From the NCBI GenBank assembly GCA_029882215.1, contig JAOULC010000011.1:1-64000 (forward strand): DNA of 64,000 bases. Direction: 5' to 3'. Under the pieces are notes generated by a model. That model was given only the letters and a program-made list of their open reading frames with translations, was not told the origin of the DNA and ran no database searches. Positions 10,101 through 18,637 of this stretch are shown one piece after another. Numbering within the stretch: the first letter of the stretch is position 1; each line of letters opens with the position of its first letter. The translations under genes were made by a program, and so were the position numbers. Source of the stretch: Gammaproteobacteria bacterium (lineage in GTDB: Bacteria; Pseudomonadota; Gammaproteobacteria; SZUA-229).

Positions 10101-11040
10101 TATGACGGTATAACTTTTTATTAAGCTCATCGGTGGCATCGCGGATATCCCGTTCACCACTGAGGAAAACCAGGATATCACCGTCCTTTTCACGCATTAA
10201 CTCGTCCACTGCTTCGACAATGGCTTCACTCAGTGAGATGTCTTCATATGGCCGGTACCTGACCTCTACCGGATAGGTTCTTCCCGATACCAGAATAATA
10301 GGTGCATCATTAAAGTGCTTTGAGAATTTTTCGGGGTCTATCGTTGCTGAGGTGATAATCACTTTCAGATCAGGGCGCCTCGGTAATAGTCTTTTTAAGT
10401 AACCCAGTAAAAAATCAATATTAAGACTGCGCTCATGTGCCTCATCTATTATCAGCGTATCGTATTGTTTTAACAACGGGGATGCCTGTATCTCAGCCAG
10501 TAATATGCCGTCTGTCATTAGCTTAATATAGCTACTGTCCTGAGTCTGGTCTTTAAAGCGAACCTTATAGCCCACCGCGCTACCCAGTTCAGTATTTAAT
10601 TCTTCTGCTATCCGTGCAGCAACAGAGCGTGCGGCTAAACGACGGGGCTGAGTATGGCCGATTTGCCCGTCTATACCACGACCCATGCTGAGACATAATT
10701 TAGGCAGCTGCGTTGTTTTACCCGAGCCGGTTTCGCCACACAGAATCACCACCTGATGTTGATCGACTGCCGCAGCTATATCCTGCAGCTTTGCACTAAT
10801 CGGCAACTCATCGGAAAACGTTATTTTAGGCAGCTGCTGCTTTTTTTTCTGCAGGCTCAGAGCAGAACCTTCGGCTTGTTTTTTTAAGCGCAACAGGCTC
10901 TCATCAGCAACCTTATTTCCAGTCAATCTGGTCTGACTCTGAATTTTCTTTAGCCGGCGTTTAAAGCCAGCCTTATCTTTACTAAAACTATTTTTAATAT
11001 TTTCAGCTATATTCTTAATTTCTAAATCAATGTCTGTCAC
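7150..11040 (-). CDS. hrpA: ATP-dependent RNA helicase HrpA (DEAH box)
   Basis: At 1296 residues this matches full-length HrpA. Walker A is GETGSGKT at 102-109, the DEAH box is at 199-202, and helicase motifs SAT (ITSATID) and QRKGRCGR follow. The winged-helix, ratchet and OB-like parts and the long HrpA-specific C-terminal region (about 600-1296) are present. HrpA acts in the cytoplasm on mRNA, and in E. coli it has been tied to fimbrial mRNA processing and to resolving stalled ribosomes. The start is GTG with no strong ribosome-binding site. The gene lies between a small periplasmic-protein gene 11 bases upstream and the PilZ gene downstream. Confidence 0.95.
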   Translation of the reverse strand: MTDIDLEIKNIAENIKNSFSKDKAGFKRRLKKIQSQTRLTGNKVADESLLRLKKQAEGSALSLQKKKQQLPKITFSDELPISAKLQDIAAAVDQHQVVILCGETGSGKTTQLPKLCLSMGRGIDGQIGHTQPRRLAARSVAARIAEELNTELGSAVGYKVRFKDQTQDSSYIKLMTDGILLAEIQASPLLKQYDTLIIDEAHERSLNIDFLLGYLKRLLPRRPDLKVIITSATIDPEKFSKHFNDAPIILVSGRTYPVEVRYRPYEDISLSEAIVEAVDELMREKDGDILVFLSGERDIRDATDELNKKLYRHTEVLPLLARLSAKEQSKIFHPGALRRIILATNVAETSLTVPGIRYVVDSGLARISRYSFRSKMQRLPIENISRAAADQRKGRCGRLSDGICIRLYSEDDFNSRAEFTEPEIHRTNLASVILQMAYAGMGEMENFPFVDAPDQRLINDGMRLLKELHAYEDTEITKTGREMAAFPLDPQLSRMLIEAKKESCLSELLIIVSALAIQDPRERPVEKQQAADERHQVFQNKKSDFLFYLNCWNSYQQKRKELSQNKVRQWCSKNYLAYMRMREWQDVHEQLVYQLKQLSYKTNEIKTNTDAEKEVNYDAIHRSILTGLLGHIGFKTEEEDYLGPRGRKFFIFPGSCLFKKKPKLIMAAEIVETQKVYARTNAIIKTEWLEEKARHLLKYQYTEPSWQKKSSQVSALQSALLYGLTIYSKRKINFGPVDPETSRKIFIWALVNGEYEPKAGFIEYNKRLMADIHKLEAKSRRQDVLVDEQVLFDFYDQRIKSGVYNGPAFESWWKTEVKNRPELLNMSRDALMQHDASGISGEQFPDEMNFNGLKLKLEYIFDPKHKHDGVCLHVPLMALNSVSAVRCEWLVSGMLREKVIALIRSLPKNLRRNFVPVPDFADACLQSMVAGDKPLTVELAEQLKRITGVSIPLDEWKPELLDDYLFMSFKLLDSNGNVIKHSNDLLALQNGFDTAEREQALPEDLTANEIDNVTGWDFGDLQGETVIEQAGVEIRLYPALKKEGKKVALRLFENQQQAGASMQEGLRQLIRINLSELLRNMQQTQKGLQAMCLLYRNIGSCQELADDLLDSSIQEAFILQPVPSTADSFNQLLKAGRERLSDCLLDRYKLCAEILELYQVIQKRLKKLPVSWLEAGADIQDQLQHLLFRRFLVETEADKLLHYPRYLKAMVTRLDKLESDSSKDRGLRVKVQPYWDNYKNRLKAMQQQKRQSDVLNEFRWMIEEYRVSLFAQQLKTALPVSEKRLNQLWEQVKLGV

Positions 11041-11051
11041 TTACTTTTTAC

Positions 11052-11405
11052 TCAATTAATATCAACTTTACGATCAGTACTATCACCATGAATCTTGTCA
11101 TGCGCCCGTATATAAATAAACTGAACAGCTTCAGGTATCACAACATCATGCAGTGATCGTGTGAATGGCTGCTCGTTAACATGAGGATGATGTAATATTC
11201 GCTGTCCGATCACTTTCTTATTTTCATCTAATATTTTCCAGCCATCGGCATAGTGATCCCAGCCCGTGTCCTCATGTAACAATGTTACATTCACACGGTA
11301 ATGTTGCGCGCCTTTGCTAACCAGCGACACATCAACGATTTTCACTTCATTCGCCAGCACGATCTGGCTAAATACGGCTAAACAGATAATATAAAGTTTG
11401 TTCAT
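11052..11405 (-). CDS. Conserved small periplasmic protein, function unknown
   Basis: The 117-residue product starts with a cleavable-looking signal peptide (about residues 1-18, ending VLAN). The rest is predicted beta-rich, with a striking set of aspartates and histidines: HEDTGWDHYADGW, ILHHPHVNEQPF and HDKIHGD. The pattern resembles a small immunoglobulin-like export domain, and the histidines could bind a metal, but that is only inference. It is transcribed with hrpA, 11 bases apart, and divergent from the DUF2970 gene. Confidence 0.7.
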   Translation of the reverse strand: MNKLYIICLAVFSQIVLANEVKIVDVSLVSKGAQHYRVNVTLLHEDTGWDHYADGWKILDENKKVIGQRILHHPHVNEQPFTRSLHDVVIPEAVQFIYIRAHDKIHGDSTDRKVDIN

Positions 11406-11467
11406 GCGATTTCCTTGCTTATTCTGTAATTATCTCATCAGATGGTGCATAATCTCTCTGTCATAAC

Positions 11468-11704
11468 ATGCCAGCTGAGAATAATACAGTGAACGACAAT
11501 AATAAAAATAGTGCGTCTGTTTCTTTTTTACAGGTATTTAAAAGTGTTTTAGCTGCCATGTTTGGTGTTCAGTCAGAAGAAAACAGACAGCGTGATTTTA
11601 CTCAGGGAAAACTCTGGCATTATATATTAGGCGGGCTGATTTTTGCGGCTATCTTTATTGCTATTTTGATTACTGTTGTGCAAACGGTTTTATCCGGTTT
11701 ATAG
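11468..11704 (+). CDS. DUF2970 small membrane protein
   Basis: The 78-residue protein matches DUF2970: a conserved LQVFKSVLAAMFGVQSEENR block (about 22-41) followed by RDFTQGK and one membrane helix (about 52-74). The family is found in many gamma- and betaproteobacteria and has no known role. It is a lone gene, converging on the three-domain regulator gene nine bases downstream. Confidence 0.8.
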   Translation: MPAENNTVNDNNKNSASVSFLQVFKSVLAAMFGVQSEENRQRDFTQGKLWHYILGGLIFAAIFIAILITVVQTVLSGL

Positions 11705-11712
11705 AAACCTGT

Positions 11713-13362
11713 TCAAAGCGCCACAGATATCGACAGACAACGGCCGTCATCACTATAGCTGACGTCTTTGCATATGGCCTCAATCAGTGCCATGCCCCGG
11801 CCATACAAATCACCCTCGCATGCATTACTCTCGCTAACATCGAAGGTATTACCGTTATGTGACATTTCTATTTTCAGAACGGAAGCATCATCCTCTATAA
11901 CATGACTGATACTGACTTTTATAAAAACGCTCTTAACCTGCTGCAGTAATTTCTCCCTTTCTCTGTAATACTGATCAAAGCTTTCAGCGCAATGTTTCTC
12001 TGATCCATCCAGCCCCAAAATACCGTGATCCAGTGCATTGTTATACATTTCCATTAGCAATGTGTGCACAACGCCTTTCATATTTTTGATCGCTAAATCA
12101 CCTGCTATCATGTTGATAATATTCTGCACCGGTTCTTTTTTCAGCATATCATCCTCAATGATCATATGCGTACTCCATGGAATAGTCCCGTGATCAGCCT
12201 CGGTTGATTTACTCACCTCATTTCGTTTAACTTCAACACATGATAACTCAAGCAAGGAAATATCATCATGCCGTGCTACACCTTCACTGTATTCTTTGTA
12301 CTTATTTAATACACCCTCAGTAATATCGGCGCTGCCAATAATTGATTTTTTATACTCGTCACTGTCAATCATCCGGTTTTCTGTATTTATCGCTTCTGAC
12401 AGGCCATCCGTCATAACGATGAGCTTATTGTCTTCATTTACATAGAACAGCTGCACTTCATCACTAAAATCTTTATATCCACGCACACCAAGCGGTAAGT
12501 GCTGACTCTTAATAGTGATTATATCCTTGGTACGCTGGTTGTATAAATACGCATCCGGCATCCCGCCATGCCAGATCATTAAGCGATCACCTTTTGCCGA
12601 CAATTCGATAAGTGATGCTGCCAGAAACATTTCAACTGGCAACAGAAAGCTGATTTGCCGGTTGATTTCTTTTGCTATATCGCCAATATAGGCATTGTCC
12701 TCAAGCATCTTGAAAAATATCTGTGATACCGGCAATGTGCCGACTGCCGCCGCCAGCCCATGCCCTGTAAAATCACCTACGAGCATGGTTATGCCACCAT
12801 TCGGCCGGCGCCCTACCAGAACAGTATCACCGTTGAATGTTTCCATCGGCAGGCTTACCGACTTAATAACTCCCTCATCAAAAAAGCATTTTTTCCTTGC
12901 CTGATCAAAAAAATGTGAGACCAGTGTATGCTCTCTTTGCAGTCTTCTATTGTGCTCATTCAGCTCTTCATTCTGCCGGTTAACCTCCTTGTGAAGCTCT
13001 CTGATGCGCTGATGCGCTGATATTTTCGATATCAAGATACTAAAGCTCACCGGTTTGGTGATGTAATCATCGCCACCTGCTGCAAGTGCTTCTTCTAGTG
13101 CATCATCCTCTGATAGCGCGGAAACAAAAATGACAGGGAGATAATTAACCGAGCTGATACTTTTTATCTGACGTGCAGCCTCATAGCCATCCATATCGGG
13201 CATTTTAATATCCATTAAGATGAGGTCAATCTCCTGTTCTTTTACCAGCTCAATCGCCTCAGCACCTGAACTTGCCAGCAGTACATCATATGCTTTAGTT
13301 TTTAAATAGCGAGCCAGAAGCAGGCGATTTTTTTCTATATCATCGACAATGAGAACAAGCAT
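11713..13362 (-). CDS. Three-domain response regulator: receiver, PP2C phosphatase, HATPase anti-sigma kinase (CrsR/HsbR-like)
   Basis: The 549-residue protein has a receiver domain (1-120; acidic pair D7-D8, phospho-acceptor D51, K103), a short coiled coil (about 120-145), a SpoIIE-type PP2C phosphatase (about 155-375; DFTGHG and TDGLSE metal-binding motifs) and a C-terminal RsbW-like ATPase/kinase (about 395-549; N-box EMYNNALDHG, G-box GRGMAL). This layout is that of Shewanella CrsR and Pseudomonas HsbR, which phosphorylate and dephosphorylate a STAS partner to steer a sigma or anti-sigma factor. The STAS gene directly upstream overlaps it by one base (TAATG), pointing to coupled translation. 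Phosphorylation of D51 probably shifts the kinase/phosphatase balance. Confidence 0.9.
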   Translation of the reverse strand: MLVLIVDDIEKNRLLLARYLKTKAYDVLLASSGAEAIELVKEQEIDLILMDIKMPDMDGYEAARQIKSISSVNYLPVIFVSALSEDDALEEALAAGGDDYITKPVSFSILISKISAHQRIRELHKEVNRQNEELNEHNRRLQREHTLVSHFFDQARKKCFFDEGVIKSVSLPMETFNGDTVLVGRRPNGGITMLVGDFTGHGLAAAVGTLPVSQIFFKMLEDNAYIGDIAKEINRQISFLLPVEMFLAASLIELSAKGDRLMIWHGGMPDAYLYNQRTKDIITIKSQHLPLGVRGYKDFSDEVQLFYVNEDNKLIVMTDGLSEAINTENRMIDSDEYKKSIIGSADITEGVLNKYKEYSEGVARHDDISLLELSCVEVKRNEVSKSTEADHGTIPWSTHMIIEDDMLKKEPVQNIINMIAGDLAIKNMKGVVHTLLMEMYNNALDHGILGLDGSEKHCAESFDQYYREREKLLQQVKSVFIKVSISHVIEDDASVLKIEMSHNGNTFDVSESNACEGDLYGRGMALIEAICKDVSYSDDGRCLSISVAL

Positions 13363-13667
13363 TATTGAATCGAGAACATCAGGTCAAATTTAGCAATTTT
13401 TAAAATCTTTTCCACATCATTGCTACAATTTGTAATTACGATTTCACCATCTGCCAGGTTCAGACTTCTCTTCATTTTTAGCAACATACCCAGCGCCGAG
13501 CTATCAATCATCTCTACTGCACGCATATCAATCGCATATTTTTTTGCTTTAGCTGGTGCATTTTCATAAGCATCTCTGAATTCTGACAGTTGAGAGAAAT
13601 CGAACCGCCCGGACAGAATTACCTGATACTCTTGTGCTTCATCTAAAAACCGACTTGTAATACTCAT
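13362..13667 (-). CDS. STAS domain anti-sigma factor antagonist (CrsA/HsbA-like)
   Basis: The 101-residue protein is one STAS domain. The phosphorylation site is the serine in MIDSSALGML (S56, by analogy with SpoIIAA Ser58). It should be phosphorylated by the C-terminal kinase domain and dephosphorylated by the PP2C domain of the next gene product, whose start codon overlaps its stop. In the known systems the unphosphorylated form binds a target such as an anti-sigma factor or a regulator of biofilm genes. No target gene is adjacent, so it is probably encoded elsewhere. Confidence 0.88.
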   Translation of the reverse strand: MSITSRFLDEAQEYQVILSGRFDFSQLSEFRDAYENAPAKAKKYAIDMRAVEMIDSSALGMLLKMKRSLNLADGEIVITNCSNDVEKILKIAKFDLMFSIQ

Positions 13668-13683
13668 ACTAAGTTCTCTTTAA

Positions 13684-14856
13684 TTAAAAAAGATCCACAT
13701 CACCTGATTCTACCGATGTAGACTGAATACTTTCATGCAATGCCATCGCTAACTGCCTGTCTATATTTCTTAACATTTCATTAACTGTCATTAGGGTATC
13801 CAGTGCTCCATTATTACCGGTACCTGATTCTACGGCTCTTATTTTTTCTTTAATACCATTTTGCAGGTTTTCTATATGACTCGCCAGCTGTGTTACCACA
13901 TCCTCGTACTGCAACGCCATCACAGCTGATGACACATGCCCGCCTATTTCCACGGCAATGCCAGCCGTATTATCTATGACATTAGCGACCTGTTCATTAA
14001 CCTGATCAATTTTTAATATCATGTCATTAATATGGTCCTTTGCATTCAGCGCTGAGCTCATATCCATTTGTGCAATCTCACCAACCACGCCATTCAGTGC
14101 AACAAGCCCGGCCTTGGCAGCCACGGCTCTTTCCTGTACTCCCTCATTAAGAATGCGTGTTTGTTGTGCAAGCTCACGCACCTCATCAGCGACGACAGCA
14201 AATCCTCGCCCTACTTCACCGGCTCTTGCCGCTTCGATTGCCGCATTTAGTGCCAGTAAGTTGGTTTTAGAGGCTATTTTTTGTACGCCAACAAGACGTT
14301 CAAAGACCTCATCCATAATATTGATCATGTCCTGCATCTTATAGGCTGCTTCGACGCCTTTATCACTGACATTTACAATGATATCAACAAAGTTTCTCAA
14401 GACTTCATCAAGTTCAACCGTAAATTCTTTAAATGACACCTCGTCATCATTCTCACTAAAATGACTGGTGAGAATACCTATTTCTGACTTTTGCCGTGCA
14501 GACAAGTCACCCAGCGCCATAAAGCTGGTATTTAATTTTACGACCGAGTCTGAAACAATCTGTTTTATTTGCGCAACAGCCTCGAGCGATGGATTAACTT
14601 CATCCTCAACCCGGCAGAACTCCGTCGCAAAATCACTGACTTCATTACTATATATGGAATCCATTTCTTGCTGCTTTTCTTCTGAGTTGATTAATTTCAG
14701 ATACCGCCTGAAGCTGATTAGCCAGATGATGATGCTTAGTAACAAGATACTCACCTTCAGCCAGGCACTGGTTACGATAATAATTAAGCCACATAGAATG
14801 ATACTCATTATGATTGCTGGCATAAAAAATCGTAGATATGGTTTTTCTGTAACCAT
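13684..14856 (-). CDS. Methyl-accepting chemotaxis-like protein with short membrane hairpin
   Basis: The 390-residue protein has two closely spaced membrane helices (about residues 10-48) with almost no periplasmic loop, then a cytoplasmic coiled coil. The MCP signalling tip is intact: [18 protein letters not shown] and [17 protein letters not shown] (about 200-235). It lies 16 bases upstream of the STAS gene in what looks like one transcript with the partner-switch genes. Without a ligand-binding domain it would have to sense something in the membrane or cytoplasm. No che genes are nearby, so it may feed the partner switch and not a flagellar motor, which is inference. Confidence 0.85.
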   Translation of the reverse strand: MVTEKPYLRFFMPAIIMSIILCGLIIIVTSAWLKVSILLLSIIIWLISFRRYLKLINSEEKQQEMDSIYSNEVSDFATEFCRVEDEVNPSLEAVAQIKQIVSDSVVKLNTSFMALGDLSARQKSEIGILTSHFSENDDEVSFKEFTVELDEVLRNFVDIIVNVSDKGVEAAYKMQDMINIMDEVFERLVGVQKIASKTNLLALNAAIEAARAGEVGRGFAVVADEVRELAQQTRILNEGVQERAVAAKAGLVALNGVVGEIAQMDMSSALNAKDHINDMILKIDQVNEQVANVIDNTAGIAVEIGGHVSSAVMALQYEDVVTQLASHIENLQNGIKEKIRAVESGTGNNGALDTLMTVNEMLRNIDRQLAMALHESIQSTSVESGDVDLF

Positions 14857-14939
14857 TTAGTAACATAACCCCGGCTCGAATATATTATTGAATATGACTA
14901 ACTAAGACTATAGATCAAAATAAGCATAACTGAGGTCAA

Positions 14940-16304
14940 TTACTCATCATTTTTGTCTACCAGAACCACTTCCTTATGAATATCGTTCAATTCAACTTTT
15001 TCTATGCTGATAAACTGCCGGTTTATCTTGTCTGCCGTAACTTTTACATCACCGACATCTTTATGTGCCTGCCCAATATGTCTGGACAAACTCTCCATTC
15101 TCTTGCCGAAGCGGTCAAACTCCACTGACAACTTAGACAGATGCTCCTGTATTAAATGCACCTGCTGACGTGTCGCATCATCCTTGATCACCGCCCTTGC
15201 CGTTGACAGCACTGCCATAAGCGTTGTCGGTGACACCATCCAGACTCGCTTTCTCTGTGATTCTTCAACCAGATCAGGATGATGTGCGTGTATTTCTGAA
15301 AAAACAGACTCTGCGGGAATAAACATAACAGCACCTTCTGCCGTCTCACCGGGGATAATGTATTTTTCTGATATATCTCTGATGTGTTTTTTAATATCGG
15401 CTTTGAACTGTCTTTCCGCTTTTAGCTTATCGGCATCAAGCACATCAAATGCCGTCATCTTTTGATAGTTTTCCAGCGGAAACTTGGAATCGACCGCTAT
15501 ATTCCCACTGGGCTGCGGTAAAAACAGCATGCAATCAACCCGGGTGTTGTTTGATAATACATGCTGCAGGGCATAGCTCTTCTCCGGCATAACATTACCT
15601 ACTAGCGCCGAAAGCTGCACCTCACCAAAGGCCCCTCTTGATCGTTTATCCGCCAGCACTTCCTGCAAGCTCACCACGTTAGTTGATAATTCTGTTATTT
15701 TTTTCTGTGCTTCATCTATTAATGTCAGGCGCTTTAATACACTGGCAAATGTTTCCGTCGTTTTATCAAAACCCTCGCCTAATTTTTTCTCGACCTGACC
15801 GCTTATTTCCTTAAGTCGCTGATCAGTTTTATCTGTCAGGCTTTCAACACGTTTACCAAATTCATCACCGTATATCTTCAGCGAAACAGCAATCTGCTCG
15901 TTTTGAGATTTACTATTAGCGGACAAGGTTTCATTCAGCGCCTTTAATGACTCTGCCGTATTTTTCAGAACTGTCTCGTTATTTCTGAATTGCAGAGCCG
16001 TCATGTCTGTTTTAAATTCATTAAAATTTGTGCTCAGATGATTCTGTAACTCAGACACTCTCTTTGCCTGATTTTCTCTGTTTTCAAGATCAGTGATTTT
16101 TAACTGGCCCTGAAACTCTCTCATTGATTCAAGCATTTGAGATACTTTTTTCTCAACTACAGCCCGCATGCTTTCAAACTGCCTCGCCTGCTCATCAGCC
16201 CGTCCTGACATTACATCCTGCCTTCTGAGCTGAGAAATTAACAGTATCATCAGCACAACACTGATAATGGTGATTACAACTAATAGTATTTGCTCTAGTG
16301 TCAT
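14940..16304 (-). CDS. rmuC: DNA recombination protein RmuC
   Basis: The 454-residue protein has an N-terminal membrane helix (about 5-22), a long coiled coil (about 35-205) and the RmuC nuclease-like domain (about 215-400), with the conserved stretches DCMLFLPQPSGNIAVDSKFPLENY (quoted in part: VDSKFPLENY), GTAEGAVMFIPAESVF-like GETAEGAVMFIPAES and SPTTLMAVL. RmuC limits inversions at short inverted repeats in E. coli. Length is normal. It is divergent from the Rieske gene and 83 bases upstream of the MCP start. Confidence 0.93.
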   Translation of the reverse strand: MTLEQILLVVITIISVVLMILLISQLRRQDVMSGRADEQARQFESMRAVVEKKVSQMLESMREFQGQLKITDLENRENQAKRVSELQNHLSTNFNEFKTDMTALQFRNNETVLKNTAESLKALNETLSANSKSQNEQIAVSLKIYGDEFGKRVESLTDKTDQRLKEISGQVEKKLGEGFDKTTETFASVLKRLTLIDEAQKKITELSTNVVSLQEVLADKRSRGAFGEVQLSALVGNVMPEKSYALQHVLSNNTRVDCMLFLPQPSGNIAVDSKFPLENYQKMTAFDVLDADKLKAERQFKADIKKHIRDISEKYIIPGETAEGAVMFIPAESVFSEIHAHHPDLVEESQRKRVWMVSPTTLMAVLSTARAVIKDDATRQQVHLIQEHLSKLSVEFDRFGKRMESLSRHIGQAHKDVGDVKVTADKINRQFISIEKVELNDIHKEVVLVDKNDE

Positions 16305-16371
16305 TTTCTTCTGTTATTATAAGTTTAAGTAATACACTATTATCACACCGTCCTTGACTATAGAGCAATGA

Positions 16372-16719
16372 ATGAGACATAAGCTTTGTCATATAAACGA
16401 TATTTCTGACCCGGGATCTCGCGAGTTCAGTTTGCAGTTAGCGAACTGTGCTTTAGATTTTTTTGTGGTACACAAAGACGGCCAGTTTTTTGCCTATAAG
16501 AACAGCTGCCCACACACCGGTGCAAGCCTTAACTGGCAGGAAAACCAGTTTCTCGATATGGATAATGCATTTATACAGTGCAGTGTACATAATGCTTTAT
16601 TTGAAGTGGACAGCGGTTACTGTATTGCCGGCCCCTGCAGTGGCAGTAGTATGGAAGAGCTCACGCTTATTATTGAGAATAATGAACTGTATTTGAAATT
16701 ATCTGACGTTGCATCATAG
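16372..16719 (+). CDS. Rieske [2Fe-2S] ferredoxin-like protein
   Basis: The 115-residue protein is a single soluble Rieske domain. The cluster ligands are C46 and H48 (CPHTGASL) and C70 and H73 (CSVHNALF), spaced as in small Rieske proteins related to NirD and dioxygenase ferredoxins. Such proteins pass electrons in the cytoplasm. No oxygenase or reductase partner gene is adjacent, so its partner is not known. It is divergent from rmuC. Confidence 0.88.
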   Translation: MRHKLCHINDISDPGSREFSLQLANCALDFFVVHKDGQFFAYKNSCPHTGASLNWQENQFLDMDNAFIQCSVHNALFEVDSGYCIAGPCSGSSMEELTLIIENNELYLKLSDVAS

Positions 16720-16740
16720 CCGCTTAAGCAGCTATGATGC
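16711..16740. terminator. Perfect 10-bp hairpin between converging genes, possible terminator
   Basis: GCATCATAGC and GCTATGATGC pair perfectly around a ten-base loop that itself contains the palindrome GCTTAAGC. It overlaps the last codons of the Rieske gene and lies ten bases before the DUF2189 stop. There is no T run, so termination is uncertain. Confidence 0.45.
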
Positions 16741-16749
16741 TGTGCAAAA

Positions 16750-17559
16750 TTAAGCTGCCTGCTCTGTTGTAATCAGATCTCTATACGCATGCCAGGTAGC
16801 ATGGCCAATCAGTGGCATGGTCACAATCAAGCCTACTCCTAACGTCAGCATACCAATTCCGGTAAAGGCCACAATCAATCCCGCCCAGTAGAACATAGCC
16901 ATTTTATTCTTCATAACCGCTTTAAAGCTGGTGATTGAGGTGGTGATGCAATCCATTTCTTTATCCATAATCATTGGAATTGAAATAGCACTGATAGAAA
17001 ACACAAAGAACGCAATAACGGCACCGGTCACAATGTACAAGGTTAAAAACCCGACACTGTTTTCAGAATACAATAATTCCATTACCGACATATCATGCGA
17101 TGTTAGTAAAGCAGAATTGAAAAATAATGCCGCCAGAATAGCTGACAAACGAACCCACGCCACAGTAATAATACCTAACATCAGCGCATACATGGCAATG
17201 CAGTCAGGGTTACCGCAGCCGGCTTTTATACCCAACAAAAACGACATCTTTGTTTCACACCGGGCAAGGTCTTGTGAGTTTCTGCTGATGGCATATAGAC
17301 CCACTGCAAGAAAGGGTCCCAGCAGAAGAAAACCCGTAGTAATGGCAAACACCAGATGAGATGAACTTGAATAGGCATAAACCAGCAACATCCCAATGAC
17401 TGCAAACAACGCACCATAGGACAGGCTTGCAAGCGGTGTCGTCTTGATATCATTCCAGCCAGCTTTTATCCACTTACCAGGGCTGGACATATCAACTTTA
17501 TTTATTGTGATGATCTGCCGTCTAAGTTCTTCTGTATGATCAATTGTTGTATCGTTCAT
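16750..17559 (-). CDS. DUF2189 multi-spanning membrane protein
   Basis: The 269-residue product has about six membrane helices and the DUF2189 opening block around PGKWIKAGWNDIKTTPLASL (about 26-45), followed by GPFLAVGLYAISR. The family is widespread in proteobacteria, often near cytochrome oxidase genes, but its role is not known. Here the cytochrome oxidase assembly cluster begins 424 bases upstream on the same strand. Confidence 0.8.
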   Translation of the reverse strand: MNDTTIDHTEELRRQIITINKVDMSSPGKWIKAGWNDIKTTPLASLSYGALFAVIGMLLVYAYSSSSHLVFAITTGFLLLGPFLAVGLYAISRNSQDLARCETKMSFLLGIKAGCGNPDCIAMYALMLGIITVAWVRLSAILAALFFNSALLTSHDMSVMELLYSENSVGFLTLYIVTGAVIAFFVFSISAISIPMIMDKEMDCITTSITSFKAVMKNKMAMFYWAGLIVAFTGIGMLTLGVGLIVTMPLIGHATWHAYRDLITTEQAA

Positions 17560-17983
17560 AGTAGCTTCCTTTATTCCTCGTTAGGCTTACAGACTCTTCA
17601 ATGAACGTTTTGATAAAACAACAATGCAATCGTTATTTATATTTTTTGTTAACTTTGCAAAATTTTATTTCATCGATACTGACATACAACGTTCAAAAGC
17701 CTGGTCGGGAAAACGAAATACACCAGATCAAAAACCCGGTTATCACGTTTATTTTATGAGGCATTTTTTAAAAAATTAAAAACCCTCACTTAAAGTATAT
17801 GAAAAATATCAAATGAATCAAATTCTTTTTTGTATATTAGAGTAGTAGTGGAATCTAATAAATAAAACATCTACACCCCCCTGAAATAACACACTAAAAT
17901 AAATCATCACAGCGATGCCACTGCCTTTTTTATAAAAGAATTATTCGCAAATAGCGCAATATTTTTATCGTCAAAAATTGTAT
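17560..17983. other. AT-rich intergenic gap, no gene seen
   Basis: This 424-base gap separates the SCO gene from the DUF2189 gene, both on the minus strand. It is rich in A and T, with stops in all frames, and should hold the DUF2189 promoter. No strong terminator or RNA gene is visible. Confidence 0.5.
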
Positions 17984-18634
17984 TTATTTATCGTTATAAA
18001 ACCCGGTTATCTTTTGTAAACCATCAACTATGCCCAGTTTATTATGCGGCGCTGTAAAAACAGCCTGCAATTGTGCTTTTGGGTTAATCAGTAAAATCGA
18101 TGCACTATGATCAAACAAGTAATCATCATTTTTTATATCACCACTGCTGCCAGCAGCGCGTAAATAAACCGAACTGAGTTGTTTAACAACATTATCTATC
18201 TCAGACTTCTCTCCGCTGAGACCCATAAACGATGGATCAAAATAATACATATAGTCACCAAGAATTTCTGGCTCATCGCGCTGCGGGTCAATAGAAACAA
18301 ATACCACCTGTGGCAGCTCCATCTTTAGTGCTTTCATGTCAATATATGCCTGCCTCAGCACACTCAGTGTAGCGGGACAAACATCCGGGCAGTTTGTATA
18401 ACCGATAAATATCAATGACCATTTGTTTTTTAATTGCTGCAGGCCAAACTCATGCCGCCTCTGGTCTATCAACTCAAAATCACTTAATTGTCTTGGCGGA
18501 TTGAGAAATGTACCTTCAATAACAGGAACCTGCTGCCCGGACTCCATCATACTGCTTAGCTTGAATCCGGCCCACATGGAGGCTATAGACAAAGCCAGCA
18601 CCATCCCCAGTTTTATTAAATTACTTTTATTCAT
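17984..18634 (-). CDS. SCO1/SenC family copper chaperone for cytochrome c oxidase
   Basis: This 216-residue membrane-anchored, periplasm-facing protein has an N-terminal helix (about 7-25) and a thioredoxin fold with the copper-binding CxxxC in TNCPDVCP and the conserved histidine in LFDHSAS. SCO proteins deliver or reduce copper for the CuA site of subunit II. It is the last gene of the ctaA-ctaB-sco run. A second SCO-like protein is encoded at 20543. Confidence 0.92.
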   Translation of the reverse strand: MNKSNLIKLGMVLALSIASMWAGFKLSSMMESGQQVPVIEGTFLNPPRQLSDFELIDQRRHEFGLQQLKNKWSLIFIGYTNCPDVCPATLSVLRQAYIDMKALKMELPQVVFVSIDPQRDEPEILGDYMYYFDPSFMGLSGEKSEIDNVVKQLSSVYLRAAGSSGDIKNDDYLFDHSASILLINPKAQLQAVFTAPHNKLGIVDGLQKITGFYNDK

Positions 18635-18637
18635 TTT

